64,000 nucleotides of DNA from Catenulispora sp. GP43 (GTDB taxonomy: Bacteria > Actinomycetota > Actinomycetes > Streptomycetales > Catenulisporaceae): NCBI RefSeq assembly GCF_041260665.1, contig NZ_JBGCCT010000023.1, positions 62,001 to 126,000 on the forward strand, given 5' to 3'. Below are positions 8,503 to 17,402 of the stretch, piece after piece; position 1 is the first letter of the stretch, and every line of letters begins with the position of its first letter. Position numbers and translations under genes: made by a program. The notes below the pieces were generated by a model. It did no database searches and had not been told where the DNA came from. It was given only the letters and a program-made list of their open reading frames with translations.

Positions 8503-9294
8503 CTACCAGTCCTGCGACGGAGCCGCGACGGTCGGCACGTGGCCGCGGTAGAACCCGGAGCCCCAGCCGTAGTGGGAGGCGGCCCACGGCGAGCTCCAGA
8601 TCGCCTTCTCGGTCACCGCCGGCGAGGCGGACGCCCGCAGGTCGGCGGTGATGTGGCCGTAGTCGCCGGGGCCGCCGTTCAGGTTCGCGGCCACATAGTG
8701 CGCGGCCACGACCAGGTTCGGATACGCGCCGAGGCCAGCACCTCCGCCGGAGCCCAGGCCGTTGTTCAGCGGGTTGTCGCGGTCCCACCAGTGCGACGGC
8801 GGCTCTTCGCTGGCCATCCACTGCACCATCGTGGTGATGTTGTTCGTGCTCTGCGGCCAGCCGCCGTCGGCCAGGACCAGGCGCGCGAAGTCGTAGTTGG
8901 TCGAGCGGCCGTGAGTCGGCGGGGGCGGAGTGCTGCCGCCGTCCAGGGACGCCTTGGTCGCGGGGCCGACGATGCCGTCCACCGCCAGGCCGTGACTCGA
9001 CTGGTAGCTCTTGACCGCCGCCAGCGTGGCAGGACCGAAGTCGCCGTCCACGGCGAGGTGTGCGCCGTGCTTGTTCAGCAGTTCCTGCAGTTCGGTGACG
9101 CAGCCCGAGTGCTGACCGTAGGAGATGTCGGCCGGGCAGGCCGAGGATGTGAGGCTGATGGGCGCCGGAGCGCTCGCGGCATTCGCGGCGTTCGCGGCGT
9201 TCGCGGTGCCGGCGGCGAGGCCGACTCCCACGACCGCCGCGACCGTGGCGGCGACGGCGAGTCTGATGCGGGGTATGCGGTTGCCCGGGTGCAT
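8503..9294 (-). CDS. Secreted peptidoglycan-binding domain protein
   Basis: The product is 263 residues from the ATG at 9294, which has AAAGG seven bases upstream; an upstream ATG-type start at 9339 would add 15 residues of no signal character. A Sec signal (RLAVAATVAAVVGVGLAAG, ending TANA) is followed by a PG_binding_1 domain: CVTELQELLNKHGAHLAVDG, then FGPATLAAVKSYQSSHGL and VDGIVGPATKASL. The C-terminal 130 residues are unlike the NlpC/P60 domain of the neighbouring paralogue and contain GGWPQSTNNITTMVQWMASE, resembling lysozyme-like or transglycosylase-type wall hydrolases. The stop of the NlpC/P60 gene lies 46 bases upstream, so the two are probably co-transcribed. Confidence 0.8.
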   Translation of the reverse strand: MHPGNRIPRIRLAVAATVAAVVGVGLAAGTANAANAANAASAPAPISLTSSACPADISYGQHSGCVTELQELLNKHGAHLAVDGDFGPATLAAVKSYQSSHGLAVDGIVGPATKASLDGGSTPPPPTHGRSTNYDFARLVLADGGWPQSTNNITTMVQWMASEEPPSHWWDRDNPLNNGLGSGGGAGLGAYPNLVVAAHYVAANLNGGPGDYGHITADLRASASPAVTEKAIWSSPWAASHYGWGSGFYRGHVPTVAAPSQDW

Positions 9295-9340
9295 GTCAGG
9301 ACCTTTCGTTAGTGGAAGACAGGGAGCTGATGGGCCCACA

Positions 9341-10198
9341 TCAGAAGCGGTAGTAACCGATGAGGTGGCCGCCGGCGGAGACCGGGTCGGTCTCGATGTA
9401 GCGGCCGGTCTCCAGGGCGTCGATCATCTTGCCGCCGCCGATGTAGATGCCGACGTGGTCCGGGTTGCTCGCGCCGCTGCCGAAGAAGACCAGGTCGCCG
9501 GGCACGGGGCTGGACACGGCGTGGGTCTCGCGGATCTGGCCGTAGGTGGCGTCGGAGCCGAGGACGTCGCGGCCGTAGGCCAGGGAGTACACCCAGCGCA
9601 CGAAGCCCGAGCAGTCCACCGAGATCTGGCCGTTGTGGCCGAGGGTGTGGTTGGCGGTCGCGGTCCAGCAGGCCGGGTCGCCGCCGGCGGCGCCGCAGTC
9701 CGCCGGGCTCGGGCCCGGGGTCGAGGTGTGGCCTCCGGCCCAGCCGTAGGGCACGCGGCCGCCGGCCCAGCCCTTCTCGGCCTTGCCGGCCTCGATGGCC
9801 TGCGCGAAGGAGACGATCTTCGCCTGGCCGCCACCGGTCGGCGGGGGCGGAGTGCTGCCGCCGCCGTCGAGGGAGGCCTTGGTCTGGGGACCGACGATGC
9901 CGTCCACCGACAGACCGTGACTCGACTGGTAGTTCTTCACCGCGGCCAGCGTGGCCGGACCGAAGTCACCGTCGACGGCCAGGCCGGCGCCGTGCTTGTT
10001 CAACAGCTGCTGGAGCTCGGTGACGCAGCCGGAGTGCTGGCCATAGGAGATGTCGGCCGGGCAGGCCGACGACGTGAGCTTGATGGGGGCGGGCACGCTC
10101 GCGGCGTTCGCGGTGCCGGCGGCGAGGGCGACCCCCGCGACCGCCACGGCCGACACGGCGGCGATCTCGATGCGGGTTATCCGGTGACGCAGATTCAC
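9341..10198 (-). CDS. Secreted NlpC/P60 endopeptidase with peptidoglycan-binding domain
   Basis: This is a predicted cell-wall hydrolase that cleaves peptide stems. The 285-residue product has a signal peptide ending TANA and a PG_binding_1 domain (FGPATLAAVKNYQSSHGL, VDGIVGPQTKASL) almost identical to that of the next gene. A Pro/Gly linker leads to an NlpC/P60 domain. The catalytic Cys is visible in SVDCSGFVRWVYSLAYG and the His in NPDHVGIYIGGGKMIDA. Downstream on the minus strand is a paralogue sharing the N-terminal two domains, which indicates tandem duplication followed by domain replacement. Confidence 0.9.
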   Translation of the reverse strand: MNLRHRITRIEIAAVSAVAVAGVALAAGTANAASVPAPIKLTSSACPADISYGQHSGCVTELQQLLNKHGAGLAVDGDFGPATLAAVKNYQSSHGLSVDGIVGPQTKASLDGGGSTPPPPTGGGQAKIVSFAQAIEAGKAEKGWAGGRVPYGWAGGHTSTPGPSPADCGAAGGDPACWTATANHTLGHNGQISVDCSGFVRWVYSLAYGRDVLGSDATYGQIRETHAVSSPVPGDLVFFGSGASNPDHVGIYIGGGKMIDALETGRYIETDPVSAGGHLIGYYRF

Positions 10199-10391
10199 AG
10201 CATGGCCCTTCGTGTGGGGACGATGGTTCCGGCGAACCGGCGGGCCACATCCTCACGGGGAGCCAGATCCCGGCACAACGCTTCGGCCTGGCCGAACGGC
10301 GACTCGGAACGTTCCCTTGTTCCGACCTCGCACAACAGTGCGCGGCACACCGCACACCGCACGTCGCGTACTGCGCACCGCGCACCGGAGA

Positions 10392-10419
10392 GCCCCGGAT
10401 CGGTAAGCCGATCCGGGGC
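10392..10419 (-). terminator. Terminator hairpin of the ricin-type lectin gene
   Basis: GCCCCGGATCGG pairs perfectly with CCGATCCGGGGC around a TAAG loop, a 12-base-pair stem. It lies about 55 bases beyond the stop at 10475 in the direction of transcription and upstream of the NlpC/P60 gene. Confidence 0.85.
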
Positions 10420-10474
10420 CCTAAGCGATCTCGAGCTCTCGTTGATGCCAGAGGACTGTTTTGACGTCAGAGGG

Positions 10475-12232
10475 CTACTTGGTGTTCAGCGCCGTGTCGT
10501 CTAGCACGAAGCTCGTGGTTCCCCCCTTCGTGTCCGTCTCCTTGCCGGTGAAGCGCAGGGTCACGGTCTGGCCGGCGTAGGCCGAGACGTCGCTGGTGTG
10601 CTGGGTGTAGCCGCTGACCTTGTCCAGGTTGCTGAAGGTGGCCAGCGTCGTCAGCACGCTGCCGGAGGAGCCGATCAGCTGGACGGTGAACGTGTCCGGC
10701 GTGGCGGTCGTCGTGCTCTCCGTCGTGTCGACGTGCAGCCAGTACGACAGGGTGGCGGTGCAGCCGGCGGGGATGGTCACCGACTGCGAGACGGTGTCCG
10801 TGTCGGCGCTGCCGTTGCCGTTGAGCCAGGCCTCCCAGGAACCGCCGTGCGGGGGTTCGCCGCTCGTGCTGTTGGTGATCGGGTTGAAGCCCAGGGTGGA
10901 GGTGCCGGTCCAGCCGGTGCTCGCGCCGCTCTCGAAGCCGGGATTGACCAGGAGTTGGGCCGCGGTGCAGCCGCCACCGCCGGAGGCCGGGTTCACCGTC
11001 AGCGTGTAGGTGGCGGTGTGGGTGCCCGACGCGGCGGTGCCGGTGACGGTGATGGTGTAGGTCCCGGCGGCGGTGGTGGAGTTCGTCGCGACACTCAGCG
11101 TAGAGGTGCCGCCGGAGGTGACCGACGCCGGCGTGAAGGCGACCGTGGAGCCGGCCGGACCGCCGGAGGCGCTCAGGGCGACGGACTCGGCGCTGCCCGC
11201 GGTGACCGCCGTGGAGATGGTGGCGGTCGCGGTGCCGCCGGCGGTGACGGAGGCCGTCGCCGGGCTCGCCGCCACCGAGAAGTCGTTCGCCGTCGTCGAG
11301 GCCGGGATGAACGTCCAGGTCTTCGTGGTGCTGGAGCTGCTGCCCGCCTTCACCTTGCCCGACGAGTCGTTGATGTACTTCTTGCCGGACTGGATGTCGG
11401 TGAACGTCAGGTCGGTGTTGTACGACCACTGCTGGCTCGGTCCCGCCGTGCATTTCTGCATCGAGATCTGCGACGTCGAGTAGTCCGCGCACAGATTGTT
11501 GATCTGCAGGAAGGTGCCGTCGAAGGTGAAGCGCTGGCCGGCCGCCGAGCTGTCACAGGCGGCCGTCACCAACAGGGCTCCGGCGCTCGAGCTGTCGTTG
11601 GGGTCGGCCATGCACTTGCCGGTCGAGACGTTCTTGTACTGCCCGACGGTGATCGTCGGCTTCGCGCCGCCGTAGCACGCGCCGGTGCTGGTGTTGAAGA
11701 TCGGCTCGGAGGTCACCGTCTCGTTCGACGGCGGGTTGACGATCACCGGCTCCATCGACGGCGTGCCGTCGGTGTTGTAGTTGGTCAGCGCGTCCTCGCA
11801 CTCGATGGCCGAGAAGGCGCTGCCGCCCTGGCCGCCGAGCCACAGGTCCAGGTGCCGCAGGTTGGGACCGCCGTTGGGGCCGTGGCCGGTCCAGTCCGCG
11901 CTGCACTCCTCGCAGCTGTCCTCCATGATGAAGTACTTGCCGACGCGCGGGACGTAGACGATCGTCCCGGGCGGCTGCTCGCCGGAGTCGGTGGCGAAGG
12001 TGATCGGGTCGGAGTAGGTGCCGGTGCCGCCGGCGGTCTGGTGGATCTGCGGGTAGGAGATGTTGCCGCCGGGCGGGGTGTTGTCCCACCAGCCGTAGAA
12101 CGTGAGGAAGGTCTGCTCGGTGGTGGCCGACGCCGCCGCCTGGGCCGGGGCGGCGACCAGGCCGAGGGCCGCGCCGATGCCCAGGCACAGGGCCGCGAGC
12201 GCCGTGATCAGGCGTCGCGAGGACATCTTCAT
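10475..12232 (-). CDS. Secreted multidomain protein: ricin-type lectin, Ig-like repeat and C-terminal carbohydrate-binding-like domain
   Basis: The 585-residue exported protein starts at the ATG at 12232, with AGGGGA about eight bases upstream; an ATG at 12250 is also in frame. After a signal ending AQA comes a domain of about 170 residues with GTIVYVPRVGKYFIMEDSC and a paired-cysteine ECSADW motif, resembling a double-psi barrel (3D/RlpA-like) fold. Next is a ricin B lectin-like segment (residues about 205-320; KCMADPNDSSS, NNLCADYS, QQWSY). Then follows an Ser/Thr-rich Ig-like repeat (about 330-425), which also occurs in the S53 protease at 39815. The C-terminal domain opens LLVNPGFESG and looks like a jelly-roll carbohydrate-binding module. 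It probably binds polysaccharide outside the cell. No catalytic residues can be assigned. Confidence 0.75.
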   Translation of the reverse strand: MKMSSRRLITALAALCLGIGAALGLVAAPAQAAASATTEQTFLTFYGWWDNTPPGGNISYPQIHQTAGGTGTYSDPITFATDSGEQPPGTIVYVPRVGKYFIMEDSCEECSADWTGHGPNGGPNLRHLDLWLGGQGGSAFSAIECEDALTNYNTDGTPSMEPVIVNPPSNETVTSEPIFNTSTGACYGGAKPTITVGQYKNVSTGKCMADPNDSSSAGALLVTAACDSSAAGQRFTFDGTFLQINNLCADYSTSQISMQKCTAGPSQQWSYNTDLTFTDIQSGKKYINDSSGKVKAGSSSSTTKTWTFIPASTTANDFSVAASPATASVTAGGTATATISTAVTAGSAESVALSASGGPAGSTVAFTPASVTSGGTSTLSVATNSTTAAGTYTITVTGTAASGTHTATYTLTVNPASGGGGCTAAQLLVNPGFESGASTGWTGTSTLGFNPITNSTSGEPPHGGSWEAWLNGNGSADTDTVSQSVTIPAGCTATLSYWLHVDTTESTTTATPDTFTVQLIGSSGSVLTTLATFSNLDKVSGYTQHTSDVSAYAGQTVTLRFTGKETDTKGGTTSFVLDDTALNTK

Positions 12233-12349
12233 TGCTGGTTCCCCTTTCATCTGGTGCGGCAGCTTTTCGTTAGTAACCTTTCCTAACTTGATTCGGGAGC
12301 GTAAGCGGCACCGGCAGGGGCGTCAAGAGGCGCCGGAGAGCGGGGCGTA

Positions 12350-12940
12350 TCAGACCTCGAAGGGAGTCCCGAGATCGCGTCGCACCGCTTCCCACGCGGC
12401 GTCGGACAGCAGCGAATGAACGGGCTCCAGCAGCCGGTACATCGCCGGGCCGTAGCGAGTGGCCAGATCCGCGTTGTGCTGGAACACGTCCAGCTCGTTC
12501 GCCGTGGTGATCTCCAGGAAGGCGCGCAGATCCGTGGCGGGCGGCTGGAAGTCGGCCTCTGTGAACCGGTCGCGGAAGACCGGATACTCATCGCCGCGAA
12601 GACGCGGATAGGTGGCTGCCCGGTCGCAACTGGCGTACAGGTAGACCAACGCCTCGGTCCGCTCGCCGACCAGCTCGACCAGGACTGCGCGGTCGGCCAG
12701 ATCCAGCAATGACGGGGCGAAGCCGTCGGTGCCGTACGTCGCATGGCAGAGGCCTGCGATCTGGACCCCGGGCTGGGCACCCCATTCCGCGAGCCGGCGG
12801 CTGACGCGGATCAGGTGCTCCAGCAACGTGCCGCCGGGGTGCTCCATCGCCGCGGCACCGCGGTCCCGCAGAAACTCCTCGATCTCGGAACGGTTCTCGG
12901 AACGGTTCTCGGATGCGGGTTCGTTCAGAATCTCGCTCAC
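12350..12940 (-). CDS. DUF6817-like HD-fold protein
   Basis: The product has 196 residues. The segment GTLLEHLIRVSRRLAEWG followed by AGLCHATYGTDGF matches the histidine-containing core of the DUF6817 family, whose members look like small HD-type proteins. No function is established that I can name. The N-terminus has a short tandem repeat, ENRSENRSE, encoded by a duplicated 12-base unit at about 12887-12910. The frame starts with a GTG at 12940. There is no signal peptide, so it is cytoplasmic. It stands alone between the lectin gene and FxsT. Confidence 0.7.
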   Translation of the reverse strand: MSEILNEPASENRSENRSEIEEFLRDRGAAAMEHPGGTLLEHLIRVSRRLAEWGAQPGVQIAGLCHATYGTDGFAPSLLDLADRAVLVELVGERTEALVYLYASCDRAATYPRLRGDEYPVFRDRFTEADFQPPATDLRAFLEITTANELDVFQHNADLATRYGPAMYRLLEPVHSLLSDAAWEAVRRDLGTPFEV

Positions 12941-13075
12941 CCCACGCGTTCTACCCGTGAGGTACAGGCGGACGCAACGCTGGAGGACGCGCGTTAAGCC
13001 GTCGCCGGCAGTATCACGCCGGTCGGCGGGGCAACCGTTCCGGCACGAATCCTGATTCGCGCCCGCCCACCCGCA

Positions 13076-16000
13076 CTACACCGCGGGCGCGTCCAGCGCG
13101 ATGTGGATCCGGCGCCGCCGCTCCTCGGCGATGCGGACGTCGGGGTGGTCGCGGGACAGCACCCGCTGGTACGCGGCGATGGTGCGGCGCCAACGGGTGT
13201 TGTTGATCGTGAGCCGGGTCGTGTCGTCGCCGGCCAGGGCGTCGAAGGTGGTGACCCGGTTCGAGGAGACGGCCAGGGTGGTCGGGTGGGTCTCGCCGAG
13301 GGCCTGGACGAACTTCGGCTCCAGCTTCTTCTCCACGTCCTCCGCCTTGGCGAACTCCCCGCGCTCCCACAGGGCGGTGGCGAGGTTGGCCTGGACGACG
13401 AGCTGATGCAGGTGGTCGGTCGGCAGTGCGGCGAACACCTGAGCCGCCTCGTTCAACAGGGTCTCGGCTTCGAACGAGTCGTGCTGCACCAGGTGCACCA
13501 GGGCGAGGTTGTTCCGGCAGATGGCGGTGAAGGGGTGGTCCGTCCCGCAGACGTCCATCGCGAGCGTCAACGCCTGACGGCCCAGCTCGGCGGCTTCCAT
13601 CCGCCGGTCGGAGCGGACCAGGCAGCTGGCCAGCTCGGTCATCGCCAGCACCGTTTCCGGGTGCCGCTCGCCGATCAGCTGCTGCAGGTCGCTCACCGTC
13701 GTCTGGGCGATCCTGCGGGCCTCCTCGTACTGCCCGTTCTTGCGCAGACAGCTGGCCAGCGTGCCCTTCGCCCTCAATGTCGCCGAGTCGTTCGGCCCGA
13801 ACACCCGCTCGCAGCGGTACGTGTTGTGTTCCTGCAACTCCACCGCACTGCGGTACTGGCCCAGATCCCGGTGCGCGCGGGCGATGCGGGTCCGGCTGTT
13901 GAACGCCGACCGGTCGCTGTCACCCCGGAGCCGCACCTGGTCGCGGATCAGTTCCTCGTCGTTCTTCAGGGCGTTCGCCGGTTCGCCGATCAGGAGGTAG
14001 GACACTGACACGTTGCCGCGGGCCATGAGGGCGAGCCGGTCCTGCGGGCCGAACTCGTCGACCGCGCGGTCCCGGGTCTGGGCGTCGACCGCCCGGGCGT
14101 CCGCGAACCGGCCCAGGCGGCGCAGGTCGCCGCCCCGGTTCAGGCCGATCCGGATGGCGATCGCCGGGCGCACGTCGGGCACCTCGGCGACGTCGCGGGC
14201 CAGCCCTTCGTCGAGCTCGAGCGCCTCGGCGGCCCGGCCCATGTTGCGCAGCGCGTTCGCCCGCTCAAGCGTCGCCTCACGGACGTCGGTGTGGTGCGGG
14301 CCCAGCGCCGGCCGCCAGGACGCGATGGCGCGGGCGGCGGCCGCCTCGCACTGCCTCGACTCGCTCCAGATCATCAGAGCCCTGATGACGTGCAGCATCA
14401 TCTGCCGGCAGGAGATGTCCGCCGCGCACAGCTCGCACTCCCACCCCGAGGAGGACTCCAGGTTGCGCCAGATCTCCAGCATCACCAGCCACTGCGCCGA
14501 GGTCCGGGTGGCACCGATGTCGCGGGCCCGCAGCATCAGGTGGACCGCGTGCCGGTAGTGCCTCGCCCGGTCGGCGGGGATGTCGGCGACGATGACCCGC
14601 TGGGGGACCCGGTGCATGGCGATGACCGACTCCTCGCCCTGCAGGGCGATGGTCGCCAGCGAGTGCTTGCGGATCTCGTCGAGCATCCTCAACAGCGCCG
14701 AGGAGTCTCCGAAGCCGCTGGAGACCTGGGCCAGGTCGGCCAGCTCCGGAAGGCCGCTGTCCGGACTCAGCGAGCCGAACAGCGAGATCGGGATCGGGGC
14801 GCTGGCCATGAAGGACAACAGCCGCAACAGCTCCCCGGCGGCGGGCACCTCGCGGCTCACGCTGTCCAGGGCCGTCAGATAGGTCTGCGCGACGGTCTTC
14901 TCGTGCCGGCCGAGCTTGACCTCGTACTGGTCGACGCCGCGTTCGGAGGCCGACTGCAGGAAGGCCCGCACGGACTGCGCCGTCCCGCGCACCTGCGCGG
15001 CGGCCAGGTCCATGGCGATCGGCAGGCCGTCGCAGTAGCCGACCAGGGCGTGCAGATCGTCCTCGGCGGTCTCCGGAAGCCGGGAGCGCAGATAGCGGAA
15101 GCTCTCCTCCGGGGACATCGGCGAGATCTGCAGTTCGGAGGCGACGTCGATCCAGTTCTCGTCCGTCGAGGTGATGATGACGTGGCCGAGCTGGCCGGGG
15201 AAGGTGGGCAGCAGGTCCTTCACCGCGACGGCGGAGCGGGCGTCGTCGACCACGACCAGCCAGCGCCGCGACCGCGCGTCGTCCCGGAGCGCGCGCAGGG
15301 CGCCGTCGATGCCGGCCTGCAGGTCGTCCGCGCCGGGGGTGCCGAGCTCCGCACCGACGTTGACCACGTCCTGCCGGGCGATGGCGGTACGGGTCGCGCG
15401 CACGAACCACACCGCGTCGTACTCGCTCTGGTAGCGGTACATGTACTCGACCGCGATCTGCGACTTGCCGACCCCGCCGAGCCCGGTGATCGCCACCCGG
15501 GCCTGGCCGCGCGGCGCGTCCCACAGCCGGCTGTGCAGGACCTTGAGTTCCTTGTCCCGGCCCACGAAGGAGAAGTTCCGGCTCGGGGTCCACGGACACC
15601 AGATGGCCGGATCGCTGGCCGGGAACCGGGTCCTGACCTTCCCGTCGCGGGTGCGCACCGGGACCCTGCCCACCGGCGGCTCGCCGGAGACCGCCTGGAT
15701 CAGGCGCTCGCGGGCCGCCTGCTCGCCGACGTCCGAGATGTCGATGATCTGCTGGCGGACCTCCAGCGGCAGCTCGGCGGGCAGCTGTGCGCGGTCCACG
15801 ACCACCGGGAACAGCCGGTCGAGCAGGTCGGCGCTGTCCCGCAGGGCCGTCCGCCACTGCCGGGGCGAGTAGTCGGCGGCGGCCAGGAACGCCTCGCTGA
15901 GCACCACCACGCAGCAGCTCACACCGCCGCCGAGGACGTCCCCTATGGTCCGGCCGAGGTCCTCGCCGTCGGCCGACCAGGACAGCCGGTGGGTCTGGAA

Positions 16001-16108
16001 CCCGTGGTCGGCGAGCGCCTCGTCGATCCACGACACCCAGGTCTCGTCGGCATCGCAGTGGACGACGAGGGCGTCACGGACGCCGGGGATCGCGCTGTGC
16101 AGCACCAC
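13076..16108 (-). CDS. fxsT: FxsT: TIR / NB-ARC / tetratricopeptide repeat protein of the FxSxx-COOH system
   Basis: This 1010-residue STAND-type NTPase is the last gene of the FxSxx-like locus. Residues 1-140 look like a TIR-type domain (ALVVHCDADETWVSWIDEAL, CCVVVLSEAF). Residues about 178-480 are NB-ARC, with Walker A GLGGVGKS at 209-216 and Walker B LVVVDD at 284-289. The C-terminal half is a series of TPR repeats of the kinesin-light-chain type (ERHPETVLAMTELASCLVR and similar). In the family this protein accompanies FxsB and its precursor and is thought to act as a sensor or signalling NTPase; its substrate is unknown. The GTG at 16108 has GAGGGG five bases upstream. A 127-base gap separates it from the FxsB stop. 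Confidence 0.9.
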   Translation of the reverse strand: MVLHSAIPGVRDALVVHCDADETWVSWIDEALADHGFQTHRLSWSADGEDLGRTIGDVLGGGVSCCVVVLSEAFLAAADYSPRQWRTALRDSADLLDRLFPVVVDRAQLPAELPLEVRQQIIDISDVGEQAARERLIQAVSGEPPVGRVPVRTRDGKVRTRFPASDPAIWCPWTPSRNFSFVGRDKELKVLHSRLWDAPRGQARVAITGLGGVGKSQIAVEYMYRYQSEYDAVWFVRATRTAIARQDVVNVGAELGTPGADDLQAGIDGALRALRDDARSRRWLVVVDDARSAVAVKDLLPTFPGQLGHVIITSTDENWIDVASELQISPMSPEESFRYLRSRLPETAEDDLHALVGYCDGLPIAMDLAAAQVRGTAQSVRAFLQSASERGVDQYEVKLGRHEKTVAQTYLTALDSVSREVPAAGELLRLLSFMASAPIPISLFGSLSPDSGLPELADLAQVSSGFGDSSALLRMLDEIRKHSLATIALQGEESVIAMHRVPQRVIVADIPADRARHYRHAVHLMLRARDIGATRTSAQWLVMLEIWRNLESSSGWECELCAADISCRQMMLHVIRALMIWSESRQCEAAAARAIASWRPALGPHHTDVREATLERANALRNMGRAAEALELDEGLARDVAEVPDVRPAIAIRIGLNRGGDLRRLGRFADARAVDAQTRDRAVDEFGPQDRLALMARGNVSVSYLLIGEPANALKNDEELIRDQVRLRGDSDRSAFNSRTRIARAHRDLGQYRSAVELQEHNTYRCERVFGPNDSATLRAKGTLASCLRKNGQYEEARRIAQTTVSDLQQLIGERHPETVLAMTELASCLVRSDRRMEAAELGRQALTLAMDVCGTDHPFTAICRNNLALVHLVQHDSFEAETLLNEAAQVFAALPTDHLHQLVVQANLATALWERGEFAKAEDVEKKLEPKFVQALGETHPTTLAVSSNRVTTFDALAGDDTTRLTINNTRWRRTIAAYQRVLSRDHPDVRIAEERRRRIHIALDAPAV

Positions 16109-16235
16109 TACTACCCCTCATGGGACCTGAATACGAACCCTACGATGCCAGCCTATACTCGTACTCTGCCTTTCCGGCGAAGATGCAGAATCGGGCCGAC
16201 GCGGTGTTGTTGCGGCCCTTGCCCGCGGGCGCCCC

Positions 16236-17402
16236 TCACGAGCGCCGGCCCGACAGATCACTGGCGATCGTGTCTTTGATATGGCTGATGACAGCCATTA
16301 GGTCATGACAATAAGCCGACGGGTTGGCGAAGCCGTGACCGGGGCGAAAGCGGTGGGGATAGGTGCCGCCGCCACAAACTCCGACAATCGGGCACTCGCG
16401 GCACTCACGGCACAGCGCGTCGATTCCGCTTCGTCGATCGATTAATGCCGGTGCCGCCATATAGTCGTCGAAACTGTGGCCGGCGAGCGTCAGCCCGGTC
16501 GCGGGCGCCCCGGGATAGGCGATCTTCAGGATGTCGTCGGCCTCCAGGGACCCGTCGGTCTCCACGGTGACGTGCTGGACCGGCCCCGCGCCGATCGCCG
16601 TGGTGCCGGTGCGGGCACCCAGCAGGACCGCGATGATCTCGTCGAACATCCGGATGCCGGTACCGCTGCCCGAGCGGTACCACCGGTCGAAGACCTGGGT
16701 GAGCCAGGCGGCGTAGCGGGCGCCGGGCGGGGGCGGATCGGCCCAGGTCCGATGCGGCAGCAGCAGGTCCACCAGGGGCGGATCCCACTCGGTGAGCGCC
16801 TCGTAGACGGCCAGCGGATCGGACTCCAGGTCCACCACGCCGAGGATGCCAACGAACAAGTGGCGGAAGCGGTCCGAGGCGACCGCCCGCAGTCCGGCCG
16901 AGACCGCTTCGTGGCTGCCGCGGCCGTCCCGGAAGCGGCGCCGGCGGTCGTTGTCCGAGGCGGTCCCGTCGATGCTGACGGCCACCAGGATGTCCAGCGC
17001 CTCCAGTCCTTCGAGCATCTGCTCGGTCAGCAGCAGCCCGTTCGTCTGCACGATGAGGCGGACGGCGGTGTCCCCGACGGCCCCGCGGATCGCCTCGGCG
17101 ACCCGGCGAAGCGTCGGCAGACCGGCCAGGAGCGGCTCGCCGCCGTGCAGCACCACCTCGATCCACGGCGGACGGTGGGCTTCGACGTGTTCGGCGATCC
17201 TCGAGGCGGCGAGGTCGATCGTGGCCGGGCTCATCGTGGCCGGCTTGTCCCGCCAGCTCTGGTCGGGGCCCTCGTAGATGTAGCAGTAGGTGCAGGCGAG
17301 ATTGCAGCGGGAGTGCAGCTTGAGAACGAACTGGCGCAGCCCCGTCGCCGTCCAGGCCGGTCGCGCGGGCCCGGGCGGGAGCCCGCCGGCGTCGAGGCTC
17401 AA
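16236..17402 (-). CDS. fxsB: FxsB: radical SAM/SPASM peptide maturase (cyclophane-forming type)
   Basis: The 388-residue enzyme should use an iron-sulphur cluster and S-adenosylmethionine to crosslink side chains of the neighbouring precursor peptide. The radical SAM cysteines are C33, C37 and C40 in CNLACTYCYIYEGPDQSW. Further elements are LHGGEPLLAG, QTNGLLLTEQM and VSIDGT. The SPASM-like C-terminus has the cysteine set CRECRECPIVGVCGGG and a last Cys in PSAYCHD, the layout of the FxsB family. I chose the TTG at 17402 because it overlaps the TGA of the precursor gene (TTGA) and gives the length usual for the family. The frame runs open to 17657, but that part is antisense-like repeat sequence of the precursor. 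There is no Shine-Dalgarno, so translation probably depends on coupling to the precursor. Confidence 0.9.
   Translation of the reverse strand: MSLDAGGLPPGPARPAWTATGLRQFVLKLHSRCNLACTYCYIYEGPDQSWRDKPATMSPATIDLAASRIAEHVEAHRPPWIEVVLHGGEPLLAGLPTLRRVAEAIRGAVGDTAVRLIVQTNGLLLTEQMLEGLEALDILVAVSIDGTASDNDRRRRFRDGRGSHEAVSAGLRAVASDRFRHLFVGILGVVDLESDPLAVYEALTEWDPPLVDLLLPHRTWADPPPPGARYAAWLTQVFDRWYRSGSGTGIRMFDEIIAVLLGARTGTTAIGAGPVQHVTVETDGSLEADDILKIAYPGAPATGLTLAGHSFDDYMAAPALIDRRSGIDALCRECRECPIVGVCGGGTYPHRFRPGHGFANPSAYCHDLMAVISHIKDTIASDLSGRRS

Noticed and set aside
10199-10474. Possible c-di-AMP (ydaO-type) riboswitch before the NlpC/P60 gene
   Set aside because: Such switches are common before actinobacterial wall hydrolases, but I could not find the conserved core here; only a terminator hairpin of the upstream gene is clear. 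A covariance search with the ydaO-yuaA model would decide.
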